Assembly: GCA_905221605.1 (NCBI GenBank)
Contig: CAJNDS010002178.1
Location: forward strand, 10,001-74,000
Length of the DNA: 64,000 nt
Origin: Symbiodinium natans
Lineage: Eukaryota; Sar; Dinophyceae; Suessiales; Symbiodiniaceae
Direction: 5' to 3'
This document shows, piece by piece, positions 47,980 to 57,335 of the stretch; the first letter of the stretch is position 1, and every line of letters starts with the position of its first letter. A program made the translations under genes and the position numbers. The notes beneath the pieces are model-generated. The model had not been told where the DNA came from. It saw only the letters and a program-made list of their open reading frames with translations, and searched no databases.

Positions 47980-50629
47980 GGTTATGAGCCCAAGCGGCCC
48001 AAGGCTCTCTGGTGAAGATCATGGTCCTGATTATGGAAGACAGGATGGGCAACAGTTGGGTACAGCTGCAGCAACCTTGAATGGTCACAGATCAGCGCCT
48101 GAGACTGGAGTGCAATCAGTGCCTGAGAATTCAGGGCCTGGTCGTGCCCCATGTGCAACTTCGGTGGCTGATGGGCCTGGTGTCGCCCCTGGAAATGATG
48201 CAGTTTTCATGAATGGTGCACATGGATCAGCGCCTGCGAATGCACCATCTGGGGTTGAAGCAGTGGGAATGTCATCGCATGTGAGCAGTGGAGCTGGAGA
48301 GGTTTTACAGTCTGGTGGAATGGGCTTGGGGCCTAGGTCTGCTACAATGGGGGCAACGGATATGGAACCGCCACGGACAATGGGATCTGGGCTTACAGAT
48401 AGAGCATGGTTGCAACCCTCACCTCTTCAGTCTCCGGCATCAGCAGCGAATGCCCTTCAGAGGACCGCCGAGGCAGCTCGTACGAGTCGTGCAGCGATGT
48501 GGTTTTCCAGATTGGGCGAATTTTTCCAACAGCGTCGAGTGGAGGTGCATACGGCTTGGAGTCCGATGCATGAGAATCCTTGGCTGAGGCCACGTACCAC
48601 TGGGTATGGCCAAGGTGATGGCTCCGCTGAGGGAGCAACAATTTTTCCGCCCCCTACACCGCCTTCTTCTGGATCGGCTGGGATTCCGCAGGAGTTGGTT
48701 CAGGCTGAAGTGGCGAAGCAACTGGATGGGGCAATGAGTGAGCTGTATAGTGGAATGATGGGAAAGATTCAAGATGAGCGACGAAAGACTGAAGAAGCTA
48801 TGGATGAGGCGAGGTCGCTCAGGTTGCAGCTGGAAAGGATGGAAGAACGAATGGCCACTAATCCTGTAGTGCAAGTGGCGGGAGCTCAACAAGGAGTTCC
48901 ACAGAACCATCCTACACCTGGTCCACCACCTGGCCTTACGGTGGGTACCAGTGGAAGCCTGCTGCAGCATTTTCAAGACTATTCGGCGGGTGAGAGACAA
49001 GCGATGGGTTCTGCTTCACTTCTCCTTCCTGGTGTGTCTTCAGTAAGACCTAATGTGGCGGGAGCTCAACCAGGAGTTCCGCAGAACCATCCTACACCTG
49101 GTCCTGGCCCTAGTGCTGTACAAACAGATGTGCAGATCCCACAGAGTCGGTCGTTTTTGCAAGGGCTATTTGGTCTAGGTGCACCTCGGTCTTCTTCACC
49201 TGAACCTACACAACAACCACGACAGGATGCATCATCTTTGCCTGCAGGACCACGCTCCTCCAACGATCAGGTGTTGACTGCTATGGCCCGTGGCATAGAG
49301 TCGTTGCTCCAGAATCAGCATAACAAGAGTGAACGGCCAGAGACGGTGAAACCGGGTATTTCTGAGCTACCTCAACTCCCGGCGTACACCCCATCCACGG
49401 GAAGCATTGACCTTTTGAACTGGCTTACCCACATCACCCCGATCATGGAGGACTTGAGTGACACATCAAGCCATTGGTGGACGATGACCCTGAAGGATGT
49501 TTCGGATTGGTATGCACGGTTTTCGGTGTCCACGCCTTTGGAGAAAGTCCGACTGAAGCCAGTGGTCTCAGCCTTAGGCAAACCGGAGTGGAGTCGTGTG
49601 GAACGACGAGCGACTGCGATGGTTTTGGGCGCAATTCCTGCTCAAGTGAAGGAGGAAGCCATTGCGGTGGGAGATGTGCACACTGTCGGCCTTTTGTGCA
49701 AGCTATTTGCCACCTACCAACCGGGCAATAGGCAGGAGAAAACACTGGTCTTGACCAGTCTGGAGCATCCTCAAGAATGTGAGACGGCGATGGAGGCGGT
49801 GGACACTTTGCGAAAGTGGTCTCTTTGGAGGAGACGCGCCCAGGCGATTGGGATTGCGGAACCGGATCCGTCGGTCCTATTGCAAGGCCTAGATCGGATA
49901 ACAGCCTCGGTGGTGAAGTCGGATCCAGAGCTGTCGTTCAGGGTGAGTTTGGTGAGGAGCAACTTGCAGGTGGATGTATGCCCTACCTCCAGCAGTATAA
50001 CGTCCTTTTCCCAACATCTGCAAGCTGAGATGGAGCAACAAGCGAGGTTAGGGGTGAACAAGGGGAATGAAGCACTTCCGAGACTGAAGGCTTTGGCGGC
50101 AACTTCGGAGGCGGCATCGTCTACGACCCCGTATAGTCCTTCGACCCCTAACTCTTCCACTTCCAAGGGTGTGTGCAAGTTCTTCGCGGGCGACAAAGGA
50201 TGTCGACGGGGGAATACCTGCCGCTACCCCCATACATGGGCGAGCCTAGAACGGGGTGAACGATCTCGGCGTTGCCTGGCTTGTGGTTCTACAACACACA
50301 AGGTGCGAGAGTGCAGGGCACCTGGTGGTGGAGCTGCCAAGGGAAAGGGAAAGGGAGAGAAGGGCGATGCAACATCCACGACTACCCCTACAACACCTAC
50401 CTCTACACCGACGACTAGAAAGGTTGCGATTGAGGAGAAGCCGGAGGTGTTCGTGAAGGTGATGAAGTTGTGGGATGAGATTAAGAACCTGAAGGCGATC
50501 AAGCCCACCTTGAAGATCTTGTTTGGAGGTGATGATCACCAGTCCATCACGACCTCATCACCACGGGCAGCGCTGATGGATTCCGGAGCTACCCATGCGC
50601 TGCGACCGCCTTTGAGCCAAAGTGAATAG
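47927..50629 (+). CDS. gag: E2 Gag with N-terminal half of the protease (900 aa to the TAG)
   Basis: The ATG at 47927 (MAFPMVAESAG) lies inside the 5' LTR. The frame runs through the LTR end and the primer binding site, which supplies a second in-frame ATG at 47984. Features: a Gly/Pro/Ser-rich N-terminus; a coiled coil at about 275-310 (KIQDERRKTEEAMDEARSL); an internal duplication with GVPQNHPTPGP twice; and a helical capsid-like region (SIDLLNWLTHITPIMEDL onward, about 480-710). Then come a CCCH finger near 750 (CKFFAGDKGCRRGNTCRYPH), a CCHC knuckle near 782 (CLACGSTTHKVREC), and at the end the aspartic protease motif DSGATHALRP. The TAG at 50627-50629 cuts the protease domain. Role: capsid and RNA packaging. 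Confidence 0.9.
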   Translation: MAFPMVAESAGSPAARQQVMSPSGPRLSGEDHGPDYGRQDGQQLGTAAATLNGHRSAPETGVQSVPENSGPGRAPCATSVADGPGVAPGNDAVFMNGAHGSAPANAPSGVEAVGMSSHVSSGAGEVLQSGGMGLGPRSATMGATDMEPPRTMGSGLTDRAWLQPSPLQSPASAANALQRTAEAARTSRAAMWFSRLGEFFQQRRVEVHTAWSPMHENPWLRPRTTGYGQGDGSAEGATIFPPPTPPSSGSAGIPQELVQAEVAKQLDGAMSELYSGMMGKIQDERRKTEEAMDEARSLRLQLERMEERMATNPVVQVAGAQQGVPQNHPTPGPPPGLTVGTSGSLLQHFQDYSAGERQAMGSASLLLPGVSSVRPNVAGAQPGVPQNHPTPGPGPSAVQTDVQIPQSRSFLQGLFGLGAPRSSSPEPTQQPRQDASSLPAGPRSSNDQVLTAMARGIESLLQNQHNKSERPETVKPGISELPQLPAYTPSTGSIDLLNWLTHITPIMEDLSDTSSHWWTMTLKDVSDWYARFSVSTPLEKVRLKPVVSALGKPEWSRVERRATAMVLGAIPAQVKEEAIAVGDVHTVGLLCKLFATYQPGNRQEKTLVLTSLEHPQECETAMEAVDTLRKWSLWRRRAQAIGIAEPDPSVLLQGLDRITASVVKSDPELSFRVSLVRSNLQVDVCPTSSSITSFSQHLQAEMEQQARLGVNKGNEALPRLKALAATSEAASSTTPYSPSTPNSSTSKGVCKFFAGDKGCRRGNTCRYPHTWASLERGERSRRCLACGSTTHKVRECRAPGGGAAKGKGKGEKGDATSTTTPTTPTSTPTTRKVAIEEKPEVFVKVMKLWDEIKNLKAIKPTLKILFGGDDHQSITTSSPRAALMDSGATHALRPPLSQSE
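47980..47992 (+). other. E2 primer binding site (initiator tRNA-Met anticodon arm type)
   Basis: GGTTATGAGCCCA directly follows the 5' LTR and is identical to the E1 site. It is complementary to the anticodon stem-loop of initiator tRNA-Met. Because it pairs with the CAU anticodon it necessarily contains ATG, which here is in frame with gag. Confidence 0.85.
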
Positions 50630-53600
50630 GACCAAGCTACGCAAGTGGATGTGGCACTGGCTGGCGATGCTCGGACGATCATGAAGCAGAACAGCCAAGG
50701 CACCCTTCTGAGCGGCGATGAGGTCACCCAGATGATTGTCCCGATGGGTAAGGTGATTTCGAAGCTGGGCTACAAGCTTAACTGGACCCCATCGTGCTGT
50801 GAATTGGTGGATGGTGATGGTGGAAGCATGCCTCTTAAAGTCGTGGATGGATGCCCGGAGATTGATGCGACGACGGCACATGTTCTTATCTCCAAGCTTG
50901 AGGCTTCCCAGCTTCCAACGTTGAGGGAGGCCACCATGGAGTCCTTGAACGTCCTGAACCAGGTGACAACAAGCTGGTGGGCATGCCTTTGCGAGTATGC
51001 TAGCACTGGGGACATTATGGCTGGGCGCGAGGCTCTTTCAAAGGCCCCGTTTTTCAGGGATGCTGAGGAGCTGCAGTCGGAGCTCTTGATCCGACACCCT
51101 CGGGAAAGCGCCTGGGATTGCATGAAGGAGATAGCCTTGAATCGAAGAACGAGAAAGAGGTTGCTTCGTGCAGCGACATGGGTGATTCGTTGGGACCCGC
51201 CTGGCTATTATCGCCCCAGTGATGCCTTGCTTCAGTTGGGACGCTTGACGGATGTGGTCTACGTGAATGTGGGCTCCATGATGAATATGGGCGACTTCAC
51301 CAAGGTGTGGAAGGTGCTGGTATGGGCGGCAGTTAATGGTCGCATTGGGGCGCTCTTGTCGCATGATGTGGCGGCTACTCCAGCCGAGTTCGCCGTGTAT
51401 GAGACGCACCGCAATCGCTTTCAGTTTCTGCATGCTTTGGCGGCTGCAGGACAGGTCCAACGGGGTGGTTGCATTCCTAAGTTCTTGGTGGAGAGGAGGA
51501 GGTTTCGTACGGCTGAAGATCCTGGAATTGCTTGGGTTGATGATGGCCATGCACAGCTGTACCTGAATGAAATGGGCATTTCGAACCCTATGGTGGCGGA
51601 GAATGAGCTCACGGAGGTTGTGAGTGGATTGTTTGGGGTGTTTCGCACCGATGGCAGTGGTCGCATCAAACTTTCAAAAATGTCTGCCGATGCTGCCTGG
51701 AGACTTCACGTCATGCGGAACCACCAACCTTTCAGGAGGGACTGTGCTATCTGCGTGAGGAATGCAGCGACGGGGAGGAGGCATAGGAGCACCCTTTACC
51801 CCTCAGGCTATGTCCTGAGTGTGGCTGTTGCTGGACCTCTTCGTGGACATGGGCGATCTCCTGACGGAAAGTTCTTCAAGTACTTTGTCATTGGGGCTTT
51901 CAGGATCCCCAAAGCTGATGGGATGGAAGTCCATCATGAAGTTCGGGGCCACCCTATACCGGACGACTGGAAAGAGGAGGAGCCCGAGGAGACGCTATCG
52001 GATGAAGAGGCTGAGTTTCCAGAGGAAGAGGAGGAGGTGGAGTTGCCTCCAGTGGGGGAGGAACAAAGGGCTAAAGAAGAATGGGAAAAGCTCAAAGCCA
52101 CCTTTAAAGAACCCCTGGAGACCGAGACCTTGTACTACTGCGTGCCTGTCCGAAACAAAAAGGCCGCCACTATGCTGCCGGCGATCCAACAGATGGTGGT
52201 GGATATTAAGGCGCTGGGGTATCCGGTAGTGAGGGTTCATGCTGACCGAGGAGGTGAATTTCGTGGCAACTTGGTTAGGAAGTGGATCCTTTCGCAAGGA
52301 ATGCTGCCAACAACATCAACAGGCTCGGAGCCAGCTGAAAATGGAGTGGCTGAGGCAGGAGTTCGATTCCTGAAGAGGCGAGCGAGAATATTGCTTGATG
52401 CTGCTGGGCTTCCGCGTGAACACTGGCCCACGGCAATTCAGACAGCAGCGGCCCAACAAAGGTGTGAGAAACTGGGCATCGTGCCACCCATGCCTGTGGC
52501 CTATGGAGCGAAGGTGTACGTGAAGATCAAGAAGTACAAGACCGGTGATGTTGAGGATCTGAGTCCTCACTGGCTTCAGGGGAAGTATCTGGGGCCAGCC
52601 ACTGACATCCGAGGTGGGCATGTGATCCTGAAGTCCACCGGCACCTTCATCCAAACCACACATGTGAGGGTGGCCCGTGATCCACCACCTTTGGACACTG
52701 TGGCCCCCACCATTTTGGTGGAACCGGAATCGCCGCCACCCATGCCACCACCATCAGCAGCTCCGGACTCAAAACCGGCCTCTACAAAGGATGATGAGCT
52801 TCCTCCATATCCAAAAGGCCCACCTGTGTCCTATGCTCCGCCGATGACAAGGGCCACTTCGAAGACCCCTGGAGTGAGATTGAGGACAATGAAGGTGGAA
52901 GAGTGTGGAGGTGAGGCACCAGATGAACTTGATGCACTACAAGCACGCTTGGCGGAATGCGATGGTGGAGAAGATGGCGAACTCCGAATGTGTGGTTTGC
53001 AGCCACACCAAACCTCAGAGGTGGAGATCATGGCGAGGCGATTGTGTGAAGCGGGGAAGTATGAGAAGAAGGGGTGCGTAGAGATTTTGGGGGAACTCGA
53101 CAAGGTGAAGTGCAATTTGCGAAATCCTCGGGCTCTTGTGGGCCAAGGGATATTGATGGGGGCCTATGTTCATGGACCCTTCCATGGCATAACCTCGAAT
53201 GCCAAAGCACTGCCTTGGACGACGAGGTACCTGAATGCCTACCTTCTTCAGCAACTTAAGAGATCGTACCCGGATCGTCAGCCAACATGGAGTACCCTTG
53301 TGTTGCACCACATCGCCGAGGCCAAGATGCATAAGGACATCCACAATGAGAAGGGGACCACCAACTACATCATGGAACTGCCCATGGAAGTGAAATCCGG
53401 GCTTTGGTTGGAACATGGAGGTGATCTTGGTTCCACTCTTGCACGGGGTGAACGACGCCTACACGAGCATGGTGAAGATCCTCAAGCCCTGGTTGAAGGA
53501 AAATTGGTGGATGTCTCAAAACACCCGGCGGGGTTTGACCCAAAAAGACGACATGCGTGGGTGAAGGACGATGGAAGGAAGTGGATTCTTTCCGCTTACA

Positions 53601-56410
53601 CCCCGGCGGGGTTGCATCGCTTGGGGCGAGGCGACTTGGCGTTTCTTCGTGATCATGGCTTTCCTCATGAAGATCCACAAGAACCAGAATGCTCTGGTGG
53701 AAACACGATGAAGGCGCTCTCGGTGAGCGAGACATTGGAAACCACACCTTTGTCTGAGGTGTTCTCTTCTGGTCCGGAGTGCACGGCTCAGGGCGGAGCC
53801 CGGGTCGTATGGGAAGAGGAGGAGGACACCCCTGCCACTTGGGAGGAGGTTGAGTATGTAGGAGATTGGGAGGTGTTCGTCGATGATGAGTTCAAGCATG
53901 GCGATGACCCCGAAATTGGTTCCCCTGATCCTCCGCTACTACGTCGTGTTTGTGGATCTGATGACCCTGGAGGAGAGCTGGAGTATGTTTGCCGGCGCTA
54001 CATGAACCACTTGGAGTGGGAGGACGTGCCTGATGAAGTGGGTGAAGATATGGCTTCAAAGCTGGAAAGTTGGCCGTCACATGGATTGGGTCCGAGAATG
54101 GCAAAAATGGAGCCGGAGTACACCCCGAACATCGAAGACCTGATTCGGAACCTTCAAGAACCCCTACGACATACCCACAATGTGAGTCCTGCGGAAGTGA
54201 GGCTGAACCCTACGAAATGGCTGCCCTCCATCAAGAAGGAACTACAAGTGGTGGAAAAGGGGTTTCAACGATTGAGTTCCTCGCAGGCGAAGCAGTATGA
54301 GAGGGACCCGAATGTGCAGAATCTCCCAGCGAAAATGGTGTATACCCTCAAGCCTCCAGCAGCAGAGAATCAAGAGACTGGCGGCGAGGAGAGCTTATGC
54401 AAACGGAAAGCTCGAATTGTATGCTGTGGAAATTTTGCTGATGATGCCCCTCAGGATGTTTTCGCCAGCGGTGCAGCAGCGGAGAGTATGAGGTGCACTT
54501 TGGTGTATTCGATGTATCGCAAATGGATCACTGGATCCTTGGACATAACGGGGGCCTTTATGCTGACTCCAATGCCCGTTGGTCCCGATCAGGTGCGGTA
54601 CTTGATTACACCCCCAGCGATTTTGGTGCAACTTGGCCTGGTGCAACCTGGTGAGAAATGGCTGCTAACACATGGGATGTATGGGCTACGGCAATCACCA
54701 AAGCTGTGGGCGAACTATCGTGACAAGATGATGAAGGAGATGGTTTTCGAAACCGAGAATCGTCAGTGGAGGCTTCACCAAGGGGCGGCGGAACCGAACA
54801 TCTGGTTCATTTATGAAGCTGGGAGTTCTTGTCTGGATCCACCAGATGGCACAATCTTGGTCTATGTGGATGATTTGATGATTTGTGCCCCACTTGCTCT
54901 GCTCACGGCGACAGCTTCTAAGATTGGTTCGGTGTGGAAAACATCACCATTGGAGGTGATGACCCGGGACCGCGGCATTCGTTTTCTGGGATGTGAGATT
55001 GAGATGGCCAATGAGGAACATGGCATATTTCTTCATCAACGCCCGTATGTGATGGAGTTGTTGAGGTCCCATGGCATCCCTGAGCAACATAAGTCGCCGA
55101 TTCCGTGTTCCAGGGAGTTGTTGACGTTTACTGCAGAGGATGGTGAAAGCCCCGGGACCGAAAGTGAACTACGACAAGCACAACGATTGTGTGGGGAGTT
55201 GTTGTGGATTGCACAAAGGAGCAGACCGGATATCTCTTTTCCGGTAGCGGCCATGGGTTCCTTGCTTACAAAGGCCGCTCCTCGCTGCATCACCATCGGC
55301 ATTAAGCTCCTGGCATACCTGCAAGCCACGATGAACTATGCCCTTTGCATCCAGGACAGTGGCCCTGGCTTGACCGCCTGGAGCGACGCATCCTTTGCTC
55401 CAACCGGAGAGCGAAGCCACAGCGGCATCGTCATTACCTGGAGGGGGACCGTTGTTGGTTGGCGGTCCTCCCGTCAACCTTTCGTATGCCTAAGTACAGC
55501 GGAATGTGAGTTGATGGCATCGATCGAGGCCTTGGTGATGGCGATGTCAATGCGAGCAATCACCGACCAATTTGAAAAGGGTGATTCAAAAATCGGCCTG
55601 AAGGTGGATAACCAAGCTGCCATCGTGCTGGCCAGTCCGGCATCCAGCGCAAGCTGGAGAACTCGACATCTTCGTGTTCGGGCGTCCTTCCTGAGGGAGA
55701 AGATCGAGCTGAACCAAGTGGCCCTGGAATTCGTTCCAGGCAAGCTGCAATTGGCAGACTTATTAACCAAAAGCTTTCCACGCCAGCGGTTACAGGAATT
55801 GGTGGGCCTTTGGGGCATAGTCGATCGGGTCGTACGAACAGCTGAGACCTCATTGGCGAGGATGGTTGTTTTGATGATGATGGTGCAAACTTGCCGGGCA
55901 AGGCAAGTAAAGGAACCAACCCCGTTGGATACATCTCTGGAGCTGTATGTCGTGATGATTTTGGCTGGAGTGGCTTTGGTGGCTGCTTGGGAAGGCCTAT
56001 GGTGGATTTGGTATCGCCTGTTTGATGGTCACGACAACTCGCGACGAGTGAAGCGCCTCCGTCGTTTGCAGCAAGCAGTGGAGATGGAACTGCACCATCA
56101 GATGAACAATCGCGTTCGTGAAGAACGACCCGAAGAGCCCTCCTGCCGATCCATTGGAGCGCAAGCCGACCTGGCGATGGTTCGTTTGGTCCCACAGGAG
56201 CCGATGACGCGAATTGAAATCAGGGAGGTCGAGGTCCCTGTCCCCGAGATCCCCAACGGCCCGTTCTACATCACTGATGGAGGGGATCATGTGCATACCC
56301 ACAGATACTGCTGGGGTTTACGAAATTCCTCGAATGTTCAGCAGCGGAGGATGTGCAGAGTGTGTCGTGAAGGTAATGGAAGATCTTTACGACAAGCAAG
56401 GACAGGTTGA
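50630..56410 (+). CDS. pol: E2 Pol: protease end, integrase, reverse transcriptase, RNase H and membrane-type C-terminal extension
   Basis: In the same frame as gag and separated from it only by the TAG; the first in-frame ATG is at 50681. Numbering here starts at 50645. An integrase zinc site is His355, His360, Cys367, Cys370. In the core the second acid is Asp534 (VHADRGGEF) and the third is Glu570 (ENGVAEAG), spaced exactly D-35-E. At the expected first Asp the sequence is SVAVAGP (Ala394). Reverse transcriptase: SLDITGAF near 1298, MYGLRQSPKLW, and catalytic YVDD at 1407-1410. RNase H: TAWSDASFAP near 1579, STAECELM, KVDNQAA and ADLLTKSFP. After about 1725 an extra 195 residues contain a hydrophobic segment (LYVVMILAGVALVAAW) and a Cys/His cluster near the end (HVHTHRYCWG, RMCRVC). 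This tail is not part of standard Pol. Confidence 0.93.
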   Translation, partial: DQATQVDVALAGDARTIMKQNSQGTLLSGDEVTQMIVPMGKVISKLGYKLNWTPSCCELVDGDGGSMPLKVVDGCPEIDATTAHVLISKLEASQLPTLREATMESLNVLNQVTTSWWACLCEYASTGDIMAGREALSKAPFFRDAEELQSELLIRHPRESAWDCMKEIALNRRTRKRLLRAATWVIRWDPPGYYRPSDALLQLGRLTDVVYVNVGSMMNMGDFTKVWKVLVWAAVNGRIGALLSHDVAATPAEFAVYETHRNRFQFLHALAAAGQVQRGGCIPKFLVERRRFRTAEDPGIAWVDDGHAQLYLNEMGISNPMVAENELTEVVSGLFGVFRTDGSGRIKLSKMSADAAWRLHVMRNHQPFRRDCAICVRNAATGRRHRSTLYPSGYVLSVAVAGPLRGHGRSPDGKFFKYFVIGAFRIPKADGMEVHHEVRGHPIPDDWKEEEPEETLSDEEAEFPEEEEEVELPPVGEEQRAKEEWEKLKATFKEPLETETLYYCVPVRNKKAATMLPAIQQMVVDIKALGYPVVRVHADRGGEFRGNLVRKWILSQGMLPTTSTGSEPAENGVAEAGVRFLKRRARILLDAAGLPREHWPTAIQTAAAQQRCEKLGIVPPMPVAYGAKVYVKIKKYKTGDVEDLSPHWLQGKYLGPATDIRGGHVILKSTGTFIQTTHVRVARDPPPLDTVAPTILVEPESPPPMPPPSAAPDSKPASTKDDELPPYPKGPPVSYAPPMTRATSKTPGVRLRTMKVEECGGEAPDELDALQARLAECDGGEDGELRMCGLQPHQTSEVEIMARRLCEAGKYEKKGCVEILGELDKVKCNLRNPRALVGQGILMGAYVHGPFHGITSNAKALPWTTRYLNAYLLQQLKRSYPDRQPTWSTLVLHHIAEAKMHKDIHNEKGTTNYIMELPMEVKSGLWLEHGGDLGSTLARGERRLHEHGEDPQALVEGKLVDVSKHPAGFDPKRRHAWVKDDGRKWILSAYTPAGLHRLGRGDLAFLRDHGFPHEDPQEPECSGGNTMKALSVSETLETTPLSEVFSSGPECTAQGGARVVWEEEEDTPATWEEVEYVGDWEVFVDDEFKHGDDPEIGSPDPPLLRRVCGSDDPGGELEYVCRRYMNHLEWEDVPDEVGEDMASKLESWPSHGLGPRMAKMEPEYTPNIEDLIRNLQEPLRHTHNVSPAEVRLNPTKWLPSIKKELQVVEKGFQRLSSSQAKQYERDPNVQNLPAKMVYTLKPPAAENQETGGEESLCKRKARIVCCGNFADDAPQDVFASGAAAESMRCTLVYSMYRKWITGSLDITGAFMLTPMPVGPDQVRYLITPPAILVQLGLVQPGEKWLLTHGMYGLRQSPKLWANYRDKMMKEMVFETENRQWRLHQGAAEPNIWFIYEAGSSCLDPPDGTILVYVDDLMICAPLALLTATASKIGSVWKTSPLEVMTRDRGIRFLGCEIEMANEEHGIFLHQRPYVMELLRSHGIPEQHKSPIPCSRELLTFTAEDGESPGTESELRQAQRLCGELLWIAQRSRPDISFPVAAMGSLLTKAAPRCITIGIKLLAYLQATMNYALCIQDSGPGLTAWSDASFAPTGERSHSGIVITWRGTVVGWRSSRQPFVCLSTAECELMASIEALVMAMSMRAITDQFEKGDSKIGLKVDNQAAIVLASPASSASWRTRHLRVRASFLREKIELNQVALEFVPGKLQLADLLTKSFPRQRLQELVGLWGIVDRVVRTAETSLARMVVLMMMVQTCRARQVKEPTPLDTSLELYVVMILAGVALVAAWEGLWWIWYRLFDGHDNSRRVKRLRRLQQAVEMELHHQMNNRVREERPEEPSCRSIGAQADLAMVRLVPQEPMTRIEIREVEVPVPEIPNGPFYITDGGDHVHTHRYCWGLRNSSNVQQRRMCRVCREGNGRSLRQARTG

Positions 56411-56452
56411 CGATATGTACAGTAATCAGGCATCGGATACCGAAGCCAGATT

Positions 56453-56461
56453 AAGGAGGAG
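56453..56461 (+). other. E2 polypurine tract
   Basis: AAGGAGGAG directly precedes the 3' LTR start TGATG. It is short but correctly placed. Confidence 0.75.
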
Positions 56462-56736
56462 TGATGAAGAGTCCTTCTCATGTCAACCTTGAATTCATGT
56501 GAGCGAGAGGGCTCGATGTACGTCGCATGGCCGCACAGTAAGCCATGCAAATCAGACATAGCATGGCAGCACAGCAAGCCATGCAAATCAAACATATAGC
56601 ATGGCAGCACAGCAGGCCCTGCGAAGCAGACATTCAGGGAGCATTTGTCAGATCTCTCGTGCCTGAAGCGGAAAATTCGAGCGATGGCATTCCCCATGGT
56701 TGCTGAATCTGCTGGCTCACCTGCTGCTCGTCAGCA
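56462..56736 (+). repeat. E2 3' LTR (275 bp)
   Basis: Identical by eye to 47705-47979, including the three internal half-palindromic units. It is followed by the CCTAC duplication at 56737-56741. Confidence 0.96.
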
Positions 56737-56741
56737 CCTAC
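56737..56741. repeat. E2 target-site duplication, right copy (CCTAC)
   Basis: Exact copy of 47700-47704. Confidence 0.92.
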
Positions 56742-57335
56742 ACCCTAAACCCTAAACCCTAAACTCTTTTTAGCTTGGAGCCTGAGCCCAAATACTTACC
56801 GGAGCTACAAATGCGCCTGGCATGTCGACCTCGAGATGTGTTCCTTCTCCAGGCCTGCGGGGGTTGAGGGTTTAGGGTTGAGGGATTTAGGGTTTCAGGG
56901 ATTTCGGGGCTTGGGGGTTTAAGGGTTTAGGGGTGTAGGGGTTTAGGGGTTTAGGGGTTCAGGGGTTTAAAGGGTTTAAGGGGTTGAGGGGTTGAGGGGT
57001 TTAGGGGTTTAGCGGTTTAGGGGTTTAGGGGTTTAGGGGTTTAGGGGGCTTAGGGGTTTAGGGGTTTAGGGGTTAAAGGGTTTAGGGGTTCAGGGGTTTA
57101 AAGGGTTTAAGGGGTTGAGGGGTTGAGGGGTTGAGGGGTTTAGGGGTTTAGCGGTTTAGGGGTTTAGGGGTTTAGGGGTTTCGGGGTTCAGGGGTTTAAA
57201 GGGTTCAAGGGGTTGAGGGGTTTAGGGGTTTAGGGGTTTAGGGGTTTAGGGGTTTAGGGGTTTAGGGGTTTAGGGGTTTAGGGGTTTAGGGGTTTAGGGG
57301 TTTAGGGGATTAGGCGTTTAGGGGTTTAGGGGTTT
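56742..57335 (+). repeat. TTTAGGGG 8-mer array
   Basis: After a short linker, from about 56925 the sequence is dominated by the 8-mer TTTAGGGG, with TTGAGGGG, TTCAGGGG and TTTAAAGGG variants. A segment of about 125 bases with the same variant order is repeated (56950-57040, 57072-57170, 57180-57240), so higher-order duplication has occurred. Confidence 0.92.

Larger units (their letters stand above)
47705..56736 (+). mobile_element. LTR retroelement E2 (Ty1/copia-type, 9.0 kb, recent)
   Basis: A complete element: 275-bp LTRs that are identical by eye, with TG...CA ends, a perfect CCTAC target duplication, a primer binding site complementary to the initiator tRNA-Met anticodon arm, a single gag-protease-integrase-reverse transcriptase-RNase H frame broken by one in-frame TAG, and a polypurine tract. 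The integrase precedes the reverse transcriptase, as in Ty1/copia. Identical LTRs mean very recent insertion, although the TAG and an integrase active-site substitution may make this copy defective. Confidence 0.97.

Noticed and set aside
50605-50625. Another spliced-leader-like string (TTGAGCCAAAGTG) near the E2 gag end
   Set aside because: It is in the antisense direction relative to E2, lies in coding sequence for the protease, and lacks a donor or acceptor context.
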